This document shows positions 6,552 through 12,178 of a stretch of 12,178 nucleotides of DNA, piece by piece. The notes under the pieces were generated by a model. It was not told the DNA's origin, did not search any database, and was given only the letters and a program-made list of their open reading frames with translations. This stretch comes from an uncultured Actinomycetes bacterium (lineage in GTDB: Bacteria > Actinomycetota > Actinomycetes > Nanopelagicales > Nanopelagicaceae), in the NCBI GenBank assembly GCA_903922325.1, contig CAIXTG010000208.1, positions 1 to 12,178 of the forward strand, in the 5' to 3' direction. Position 1 is the stretch's first letter. Each line of letters starts with the position of its first letter. The translations under genes and the position numbers were made by a program.

Positions 6552-7679
6552 ATGAAAAGGTTGCCTATATTCGTAATTGCGCTAGTTCTCCTTGCTCCTG
6601 TTGTGCACGCCACCGCTGCGCCCAAGGCTCAGAATGAATGGGGCACGACGCACAAGATTATTTTTGTTGGTTTGACGCCCAAGGATCAGCCAAATTTCTG
6701 GACGGAAAATCTAGTGGATACAGCCACTGCCACAAGTGACGGCGAGATGCTTAGTTTTGCCAAGGAATCGGTGAAAAATGCCATCACCTTCTGGAAGCAA
6801 AATTCCCGCGGCAAAATGAAGTTCGCAACATCTAAGTTTATTATTGGCAAAGCTGGAACCGCTATCAAGCATTGCGCGAGCTCTGCCGACATAAAGGCGG
6901 CAACGAAGATTGCGGGCTTAAAGACGATCCCAATCGGGACCCACATAGTTGTTGCAAACATTTATGACTCGTGTGGTTATGCAGGACTTGGTTCGCAAGA
7001 AGGAAATGCTATAAACCTTCGATCTTTTGGATCAACGACATTGGCTCACGAGCTCGGGCACAATTTTGGCTTTTACCATTCCTCATCCATGTATTGCAAA
7101 GGATCTGATTACACAAAGTTTAATGCGACAAATTGTTCCGTTGAAGAGTATGGAGACTTTAGAGATTTGATGGGCAATGAAGATTGGTGCCCCAATACGA
7201 CCTTAAGTGCCACTCAAAGAGCAACCATCTTTCACACACCGCTTGCAAAAACTATCAAGATTGGTGCTGACACAACCGTTGATGAATCAAGTTTGGTAAC
7301 AGATAAAATAGTTTATGAATTTGGTTATAAAGGTAATTGGTATTTCTTTGAGTACTACATCCACTCAAAGGATCCATGTTCGTGGGTCACAAATTATCTG
7401 TACGAACCCCAAATTCAGGTGAGAATGATTGGTCCAGCATGGACAACTGCTCAAGGTAATGCTGTCGGCCCAATATTGATTGTAAGACTTGGTTCTGATC
7501 TCCCAGCGGGTGAGCCAGTTCTAGATGAAGATGGTGAACCTATTCTTCCGCCTTTGTATAAAACAACTCTGACCGGATTCCAGGCGGGTGAAGTATTTAA
7601 GCTGCCAGGCGCGCCCTATAAGTTAACTGTTAAGAGCACTGGCGAAACAAGTGCTGTGTTTACATTAACTAAGAGCTAG
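6552..7679 (+). CDS. exported zinc metalloprotease, gametolysin-like (peptidase M11) metzincin
   Basis: A 375-residue protein with a Sec signal peptide (about 1-22, basic MKRLP then a hydrophobic core, ending VHATA). The catalytic zinc site is the full metzincin motif HELGHNFGFYH, with zinc ligands H166, H170 and H176 and catalytic E167. About 30 residues later comes YGDFRDLMGN, with the Met-turn methionine at M207. The EYGD/MG pattern is characteristic of gametolysin-type M11 peptidases. Six cysteines fall in the exported part, consistent with disulfides. A C-terminal region of about 150 residues looks beta-rich and has no identified fold. No substantial propeptide is visible between the signal peptide and the catalytic domain. 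It is probably a cell-surface or extracellular protease, with substrate unknown. Only weak promoter-like sequence precedes it (TATCAA at 6533-6538), and no clear ribosome site is seen. Confidence 0.86.
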   Translation: MKRLPIFVIALVLLAPVVHATAAPKAQNEWGTTHKIIFVGLTPKDQPNFWTENLVDTATATSDGEMLSFAKESVKNAITFWKQNSRGKMKFATSKFIIGKAGTAIKHCASSADIKAATKIAGLKTIPIGTHIVVANIYDSCGYAGLGSQEGNAINLRSFGSTTLAHELGHNFGFYHSSSMYCKGSDYTKFNATNCSVEEYGDFRDLMGNEDWCPNTTLSATQRATIFHTPLAKTIKIGADTTVDESSLVTDKIVYEFGYKGNWYFFEYYIHSKDPCSWVTNYLYEPQIQVRMIGPAWTTAQGNAVGPILIVRLGSDLPAGEPVLDEDGEPILPPLYKTTLTGFQAGEVFKLPGAPYKLTVKSTGETSAVFTLTKS

Positions 7680-7716
7680 TATTTTAAAATTGATTTCAAC
7701 AAAAAGTTACTAGTTG

Positions 7717-7789
7717 TGTCCCCGGCGGGAGTTGAACCTGCGACCTACCGCTTAGGAGGCGGTTGCTCTATCCACTGAGCTACGGGGAC
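7717..7789 (-). tRNA. tRNA-Arg, anticodon CCT
   Basis: Read on the minus strand, the 73-base gene folds as a cloverleaf. The acceptor stem is GTCCCCG/CGGGGAC with discriminator A; the D-arm is GCTC...GAGC; the anticodon stem is ACCGC/GCGGT around the loop CTCCTAA. The anticodon CCT reads the arginine codon AGG. The T-loop is TTCAACT on the stem GCAGG/CCCGC, which has one A-C mismatch at its third pair. CCA is not encoded. The gene converges with the protease gene, 37 bases beyond its stop. A possible -10 hexamer, TAGATT, lies on the minus strand at 7805-7810. Confidence 0.95.
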
Positions 7790-7823
7790 TTAATTAATAG
7801 GTGAAATCTACCCGCCCATTAGG

Positions 7824-7853
7824 TTGGCAGATCACGCTCATGCAGAGTAGCCT
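7824..7853 (+). promoter_or_regulatory. possible promoter of the dehydrogenase operon
   Basis: TTGGCA (7824-7829) is followed after 18 bases by TAGCCT (7848-7853), matching TTGnCA and TAnnnT. Transcription would start near 7860, giving a leader of about 39 bases to the chosen ATG at 7899. This rests on sequence match and position only. Confidence 0.35.
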
Positions 7854-7898
7854 CGGCCTTCTACCGAGATGGAGTTTTTTCCTCATGAGAGGCCAACA

Positions 7899-9146
7899 AT
7901 GAAAGCGCTAGTAATAGGCGCTGGTGGCGTCGGTAGAGCAATTGCCAATATCGCATCCCGCAGAAGCTTTATCTCTTCTATGGTTATTGCCGATCGCAAT
8001 TTTGCTCGAGCCGAAGAAGCAGTCGCCCGCGTTAAAGATGCCCGTTTTTCAGCCGCTGAAGTTAATGCCGCTGAACTAGAAGATATCCGTGCGTTAATTC
8101 GCAAAGCAAAGCCCGATGTCGTGATCAATGCAGTTGATCCACGTTTCGTCATGCCGATTTTCTTGGCTTGTGAAATTGAAAATACAAATTACATTGACAT
8201 GGCGATGTCTTTATCGCGCCCACATCCGCATTATCCAAACACTGAAACTGGTGTGAAGTTAGGTGACGAGCAATTCGCACGTGACTGGAACTGGGGAGAG
8301 CGCGGAATTTACGCACTTGTTGGCATGGGTATCGAACCTGGCATGAGCGATGTTTTTGCTAAATACGCATCAGACTATTTATTTAGTCGCCTAGATTCCG
8401 TAACTGTCTTTGATGGTTCGAATTTAACTGTTGAAGGTTTTGATTTCGCGCCATCGTTTTCTATCTGGACAACCATTGAAGAATGTTTGAATCCACCACT
8501 AATGTGGGAAGACGGTCGCGGTTGGTTTACAACCGAACCATTTAGTGATTTAGAAGTATTCGATTTCCCAGAAGGTATCGGGCCAGTTGAATGCGTAAAC
8601 GTTGAGCACGAAGAAGTTGTGTTAATCCCCCAGAAAGTTGATGCTAAGAAAGTTGCATTCAAGTATGGGCTAGGTGCTCAATTCATTACAACGTTAAAAA
8701 CAATTCACATGTTGGGAATGGATCGCAAAGACACCGTTGATGTTCAAGGTGTTGCGGTTTCACCACGTGATCTACTGGCAGCTGCTTTGCCAGATCCAGC
8801 CACACTTGGTTCGCGCATGAAAGGTAAAACTTGTGCCGGAACCTTGGTTAAAGGTTTAGATAAAGAAGGTAAGCCGCGCGCTGTATATATGTACAACGTG
8901 GTTGATAACGCATGGTCTATGGCTAATTACGGCGATCAAGCAGTTGTTTGGCAGACCGCAATTAACCCGGTTATTGCTATGGAGCTAATCCATAAAGGTA
9001 TCTGGCAACCAGATGGCGTTAATGGCCCAGAGTGGTTTGATGCAAAACCATTCCTAGATTTGCTCGAGGAATATGACAGCAGTTGGCATATCCGCGAAGA
9101 ATCTACCGATGGCATCGTCCCTGATGATGCGGCATCTTTGGCATAA
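7899..9146 (+). CDS. saccharopine dehydrogenase-family oxidoreductase (carboxynorspermidine dehydrogenase-like)
   Basis: A 415-residue NAD(P)-dependent oxidoreductase. The N-terminal Rossmann fold starts immediately with ALVIGAGGVGRAIA, and PDVVINAVDPRF lies near residue 80. The middle and C-terminal parts carry the family landmarks GMGIEPGMSD, FDFPEGIGP, an HEE segment, LPDPATLGSRMKGKT and WQTAINP. These resemble carboxynorspermidine dehydrogenase and lysine/saccharopine dehydrogenases as I recall them. In carboxynorspermidine dehydrogenase the segment after YNV reads roughly CDH and later SQAISYTTGVPA; here it is VDNAW and DQAVVWQTAINPV. The substrate may therefore differ, and no decarboxylase partner is nearby. 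I chose ATG 7899 because GAGAGG lies six bases upstream and the Rossmann strand follows at once. An in-frame ATG at 7869 would add ten residues without a ribosome site. The SDR gene follows within about 17 bases. Confidence 0.87.
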   Translation: MKALVIGAGGVGRAIANIASRRSFISSMVIADRNFARAEEAVARVKDARFSAAEVNAAELEDIRALIRKAKPDVVINAVDPRFVMPIFLACEIENTNYIDMAMSLSRPHPHYPNTETGVKLGDEQFARDWNWGERGIYALVGMGIEPGMSDVFAKYASDYLFSRLDSVTVFDGSNLTVEGFDFAPSFSIWTTIEECLNPPLMWEDGRGWFTTEPFSDLEVFDFPEGIGPVECVNVEHEEVVLIPQKVDAKKVAFKYGLGAQFITTLKTIHMLGMDRKDTVDVQGVAVSPRDLLAAALPDPATLGSRMKGKTCAGTLVKGLDKEGKPRAVYMYNVVDNAWSMANYGDQAVVWQTAINPVIAMELIHKGIWQPDGVNGPEWFDAKPFLDLLEEYDSSWHIREESTDGIVPDDAASLA

Positions 9147-9163
9147 CTAAAGAGAAAATGATT

Positions 9164-9943
9164 ATGAGTAACAACGGCAAGTGGGCGCTAGTTACTGGCG
9201 CTACCGTAGGAATCGGCGAGAGTTTTTCGCGTCTACTTGCTGCTCAAGGTTTTAATTTAGTTTTGGTTGCTCGTGATCTACCTCGGCTAAATGAACGCGC
9301 TTCTGCGTTAGAAACAAATTTTAAGATTCAAACAAAAGTTATTGTAGCTGACTTAGCTACTGATTCTGGTTGTAAATTAATTGAAGATTTCATTGCAACC
9401 AATGAAGTCGAAGTGTTGATTAATAATGCTGGTTTTGGAATAAATAAATCCTTCTTAGTTAGCGATATGGCTGCCGAGCAAAAAATGTTTGATGTTTTAG
9501 TTCGTACACCAATGCGCTTAATGCATGCGATCTTGCCCGGCATGAAAGAGCGTAACTCTGGCACTTTGATTAATGTTTCTTCCGTGGCAGCCTGGATTGC
9601 TGGCGGTACATATAGCGCGAGCAAGTCTTACTTAACGGTTTTAACCGAATCACTTCATACTGAGTTAGCCGGTACGAATTTAAAAGTTTCGGTTCTGGCA
9701 CCTGGGTTTACACGCACTGAATTTCACCAACGTGGTCGCATGAAGATGAGCGCCTTACCTAACTTTATGTGGCTAAACGCCGATGACTTAGTTGCCAAAG
9801 CTTGGTCAGATGCGCAAAAAGGCGCTGCAGTTTCAGTGCCGGGCTGGCAGTACATTGTTTTGAGTTTCTTCTTGCGCTTTGGGCCAAGACCGCTAATTCG
9901 TAAACTGGGCATGAACGTTCGAGTTCGCCAGCGCAATAAATAG
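9164..9943 (+). CDS. short-chain dehydrogenase/reductase (SDR)
   Basis: A 259-residue classical SDR. The cofactor-binding motif TGATVGIG lies at about residues 11-18, followed by VARD, the ADLA segment and NNAG. The catalytic set is the NVSS serine, then YSASK with Tyr and Lys at about residues 150 and 154. From the second serine of NVSS to the tyrosine is 10 residues, three fewer than the usual 13. I recall this shorter form from other actinobacterial SDRs, so it is probably functional. The substrate is unknown. The C-terminus is hydrophobic (YIVLSFFLRFG) and then basic, perhaps a membrane-associating tail. ATG 9164 is preferred because the weak AGAG ribosome site is nine bases away; ATG 9158, two codons earlier, would leave only three. 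It is probably co-transcribed with the upstream dehydrogenase gene. Confidence 0.88.
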   Translation: MSNNGKWALVTGATVGIGESFSRLLAAQGFNLVLVARDLPRLNERASALETNFKIQTKVIVADLATDSGCKLIEDFIATNEVEVLINNAGFGINKSFLVSDMAAEQKMFDVLVRTPMRLMHAILPGMKERNSGTLINVSSVAAWIAGGTYSASKSYLTVLTESLHTELAGTNLKVSVLAPGFTRTEFHQRGRMKMSALPNFMWLNADDLVAKAWSDAQKGAAVSVPGWQYIVLSFFLRFGPRPLIRKLGMNVRVRQRNK

Positions 9944-10037
9944 GATCTCACATCAATTTCGCAGGTAATTCCCGCGTTACGAGCAGGTCCTTTTAATCGG
10001 CTTCGGTAAGATTGCCTCATAATCTATGGAGGTCAAT

Positions 10038-10964
10038 ATGTTGCGCAAGGTTTCTACTCTCTCTATTACAGGGGCGCTTATCGCCGGGATTTTGGTATCA
10101 ACCCCCGCTTATGCCGCAGTCAGCAATGGCTCGACCTGCCCCACTGTTAATAAGACCACCAAAGTAAGCGGTTTTACCTACAAGTGCGTAACTGCGGTTA
10201 AGTCCACCGTAACCCTTGACGGAGCTAAGACCACGATTTATTTGCCAGCAACCGCGACAACTAAGAATGCTAAGAAGTACTTTTTAGCCGTTGATTGCAT
10301 TAACGAATCAGCTTCTTATACAAAGTCGGCGAAAGAACTTACCGGTCTTGAGACAAGTACTGCGGCTGCGCTGGTAGAAATTGATGCCCAAATTGCGGCT
10401 CAAAATGCAGCGAGTGCAAATGTGCAGACCCAGATTGACGCTCTTACTAAAGAAAATGCGGATATTGCGATTAAAATAAAAGAGCAAACCGATCTGATTC
10501 CAATTGCTCAAAAGGAAGTAACTGATTTAACTGCCAAGATCGCCGGAGTTACCAAGCAGATTGATGATTTCACCGTGATTTTGAATGATTCAAAATTAAA
10601 ATTGGCAAAGTTAAAAGAGGACAAAGTCAATGCGGCCAAAAATGCAGTCACTATCACGAAGCTGTCAACAGCAATTAGCCAACTGACTAGTTCAATAACA
10701 TCACTTAAAACTTATAATTCAACATCTAAAATTCAGATGCAATCACTAAATGGTTCAATTAGTAAGTACAACTCATCAATCATGCAGTTGAAAAACACCG
10801 TGTCAAAGAACCTTGCCTCAATTGAGAGTTCCAAGAAAATCGGTACAACTATTGCGACTCTAAATAAAACTAAGGAGCTAACCGCAAGCCAGTTACAGCA
10901 GGCAAAAGATGCGCTAACACAAACAAAGAACTCACGAAATCTACTTTGCAGTGCAGGTTTATAA
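10038..10964 (+). CDS. exported coiled-coil protein of unknown function
   Basis: A 308-residue protein whose function I do not recognise. A signal peptide (1-26, ending TPAYA) is followed by a short segment with C34 and C50 (TCPTVNKTTKVSGFTYKC), resembling small Cys-paired motifs recalled from exported proteins of freshwater actinobacteria. From about residue 95 to 300 it is a long Ala/Lys/Gln/Ser/Thr-rich coiled coil with heptad-like Ile/Leu spacing, for example QTQIDALTKENADIAIKIKE. Two more cysteines, C87 and C304, bracket the coil. There is no C-terminal anchor or sorting signal. I chose ATG 10038 because GGAGG lies five bases ahead; an ATG at 10026 in the same frame would have the ribosome site inside the gene. 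CATAAT at 10018-10023 is a possible -10 element, though it sits very close to the ribosome site. A strong terminator follows after 11 bases. Confidence 0.8.
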   Translation: MLRKVSTLSITGALIAGILVSTPAYAAVSNGSTCPTVNKTTKVSGFTYKCVTAVKSTVTLDGAKTTIYLPATATTKNAKKYFLAVDCINESASYTKSAKELTGLETSTAAALVEIDAQIAAQNAASANVQTQIDALTKENADIAIKIKEQTDLIPIAQKEVTDLTAKIAGVTKQIDDFTVILNDSKLKLAKLKEDKVNAAKNAVTITKLSTAISQLTSSITSLKTYNSTSKIQMQSLNGSISKYNSSIMQLKNTVSKNLASIESSKKIGTTIATLNKTKELTASQLQQAKDALTQTKNSRNLLCSAGL

Positions 10965-10975
10965 GTAAATTTCTT

Positions 10976-11021
10976 AAAAGAATAGGGCTGGTCAGTTAAC
11001 TCTGGCTAGCCCTATTCTTTT
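10976..11021 (+). terminator. strong intrinsic terminator after the coiled-coil gene
   Basis: A perfect 14-bp inverted repeat (AAAAGAATAGGGCT at 10976-10989 and its complement at 11008-11021) continues inward with six more pairs, two of them G-U, to form a stem of about 20 bp around the loop TTAACT (10996-11001). The right side is followed by a T/C-rich run. The left flank is A-rich, so it could work in both directions, but both neighbouring genes lie on the plus strand. Confidence 0.9.
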
Positions 11022-11038
11022 CCCCTTTCTAAAGTACT

Positions 11039-11044
11039 TACAGT
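11039..11044 (+). promoter_or_regulatory. -10 element for leaderless GGDEF gene transcript
   Basis: TACAGT matches TAnnnT and sits exactly at -12 to -7 relative to the G of the GTG start at 11051. No ribosome-binding sequence precedes that start. It lies just after the terminator of the previous gene, where a new promoter is needed. No clear -35 element is seen. Confidence 0.42.
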
Positions 11045-11050
11045 TTTGAA

Positions 11051-12178
11051 GTGGCTACCTTGAAATTATTTCGAATCGGTAGTTTTATGTTGATTACCAC
11101 CACTTTTGCTGCCAGCGTAGTTATAGAAAAGCCTGACTTAATTGCTGATTTACTCCTTTATAACGCTGTCCCGCTAGCTTTATTGGCGCTAAGCATTTAC
11201 GCATTAAGGGGTGAAGATCTTCGCACTCGCCTTTCGCTCGTTTTGGCCATCTTTTTCTGGTTTGCCGGGTCAGTTATATCTTCCTTAACTGCCGTCTATT
11301 TGCTTACAAATACTTTTCAGATTATTTCTGATGTCCTCTATCTACTTTTTTATCCATTTATATTTGTGGCAATCCCCCGATTGCTCAGGGCAAATGTATC
11401 TAGCACTCTTTTGGAAAACATTGATGCTGCCATAGTGGCACTCGGTGTTAGCGCCCTTGCGTCGGCCTTACTCATGAAACCAGTACTTCCGAATTTTGAT
11501 GGCAACCAGTTAGAGACATTTTTTGCCATAATTTTCCCAGTTGCCGACATTGTGCTCATAGCTCTCATCATCTCGCTTAGCCCTTTTCATCGAATAAATT
11601 GGCGAAGTTTTATTCTCGCTATTGGTATTTTTGCATTCGCGGCAGCTGACTTTATAAATCTGTGGTTAAGCAGTCATGGCAAATATAGATTTGGCAGCTG
11701 GACAGATTCACTTTGGCTGGTTGCGCTATTTCTGATTGTCGAATCTTTATGGCGCAAACGTGATGAAAGCGATTTACGAGTTCCAACTCATCCAGTTCTA
11801 ATTGCAGTAGCGGTGTTGTTTAGCGCGATTCTTTTGTCTTTGCTTGCTTTAAAACCAGGATACTTACCTGGATTTATTGTTGGCCCAGCAATTGTTACTT
11901 TATTTCTGGCTTTTATTCGAATGGTAGTCGCACTTAGGCAGGCACAGGAGATCGGTGCCGAACGTACGTTGGCAAGAACAGATGAGTTAACCGGACTACC
12001 AAACCGAAGAAAATTTATGGCTGAGTTAATTGAATTTTCCAATACCCAAGGTGCTTTATTGCTCCTAGATCTTGATGGTTTCAAACCAATAAACGATCAG
12101 TATGGCCACGAAGTTGGTGACCAACTTCTACGTGCAGTGTCACAGCGGTTTAGACGCTCACTGCCTAGTCATTCAACG
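11051..12178 (+). CDS. multi-pass membrane GGDEF-domain protein (putative diguanylate cyclase), C-terminus cut off by window edge
   Basis: The open frame gives 376 visible residues and runs off the right edge. Residues about 8-292 contain nine or ten hydrophobic segments forming an N-terminal membrane sensor region that I cannot assign to a named family. A short linker (RQAQEIGAERTLAR) leads into the start of a GGDEF domain: TDELTGLPNRRKF (from residue 310), LLLLDLDGFKPINDQYGHEVGDQLL, with the metal-binding aspartate of the DLDGF motif at D340 or D342. The GGDEF signature itself would lie beyond the window, so catalytic competence cannot be judged. Such proteins make cyclic di-GMP at the membrane. 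GTG 11051 is the most upstream start after an in-frame stop at 11030; ATG 11087 is an alternative that would cut into the first hydrophobic segment. Initiation looks leaderless. Confidence 0.88.
   Translation, partial: MATLKLFRIGSFMLITTTFAASVVIEKPDLIADLLLYNAVPLALLALSIYALRGEDLRTRLSLVLAIFFWFAGSVISSLTAVYLLTNTFQIISDVLYLLFYPFIFVAIPRLLRANVSSTLLENIDAAIVALGVSALASALLMKPVLPNFDGNQLETFFAIIFPVADIVLIALIISLSPFHRINWRSFILAIGIFAFAAADFINLWLSSHGKYRFGSWTDSLWLVALFLIVESLWRKRDESDLRVPTHPVLIAVAVLFSAILLSLLALKPGYLPGFIVGPAIVTLFLAFIRMVVALRQAQEIGAERTLARTDELTGLPNRRKFMAELIEFSNTQGALLLLDLDGFKPINDQYGHEVGDQLLRAVSQRFRRSLPSHST

Noticed and set aside
7852..7868. Small hairpin CTCGG/CCGAG upstream of the dehydrogenase operon
   Set aside because: Five base pairs only, and it overlaps the likely -10 element and start site, so it is unlikely to be in the mRNA as a regulator.
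7869..7898. Longer N-terminus for the saccharopine dehydrogenase-like protein
   Set aside because: The ten extra residues have no ribosome site, and the Rossmann strand begins directly after ATG 7899, which has a good one.
10308..10511. Minus-strand frame within the coiled-coil gene
   Set aside because: The plus-strand gene has a signal peptide, ribosome site and terminator; the antisense frame has none.
11350..12084. Minus-strand frames opposite the GGDEF gene
   Set aside because: They are shadows of the long plus-strand frame, which carries a recognisable GGDEF domain and membrane segments.

Overview
This window looks like chromosomal DNA from a low-GC actinobacterium, for example the freshwater Nanopelagicales (acI) or a relative. 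That assignment is an inference. It rests on a CopC gene followed by a fused CopD/CtaG membrane protein, a TetR regulator with a WHG-type C-terminal domain, a tRNA-Arg(CCT) without an encoded CCA end, tight gene packing, short intergenic gaps and a base composition that looks to be in the mid-40s %GC. No insertion sequence, phage gene, CRISPR array, toxin-antitoxin pair or recombination site was seen. No gap between genes exceeds about 160 bases.

Layout. Bases 1-2260 (minus strand) hold a two-gene copper/cytochrome-oxidase-assembly operon: a CopC-like exported protein overlaps by ATGA the start of a CopD-CtaG fusion that runs off the left edge. Bases 2380-2634 (plus) encode an FmdB-type zinc-ribbon protein. 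It converges, with overlapping stop codons, on a 38-codon minus-strand gene (2631-2747) that follows a TetR-family repressor gene (2751-3359). The repressor diverges from an MMPL/RND-type exporter (3443-5545). The 83-bp divergent region carries a clear promoter and two similar imperfect palindromes 31 bp apart, which are probable operators. Next comes purU, formyltetrahydrofolate deformylase (5565-6395), with a leaderless-type start.

Bases 6552-7679 encode an exported metzincin protease of the gametolysin (M11) type. It converges on a minus-strand tRNA-Arg(CCT) at 7717-7789. Bases 7899-9943 hold a likely two-gene operon: a saccharopine/carboxynorspermidine-dehydrogenase-like oxidoreductase followed by a short-chain dehydrogenase. 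An exported coiled-coil protein (10038-10964) ends at a strong hairpin terminator (10976-11021). After it, a membrane protein with a C-terminal GGDEF domain starts at 11051 and runs off the right edge.

How the genes may work together. The CopC and CopD-CtaG proteins probably serve copper delivery to the terminal oxidase, although this CopC has lost every histidine. The TetR protein, the exporter and their shared operators form a self-contained drug- or lipid-export switch. The remaining genes look like independent housekeeping, secretion and signalling functions. I did not find a convincing multi-gene novel system. The best leads are the ligand-free CopC, the 38-residue protein coupled to the TetR gene, the twin operators, and the exported coiled-coil protein whose coil is bracketed by two cysteines.
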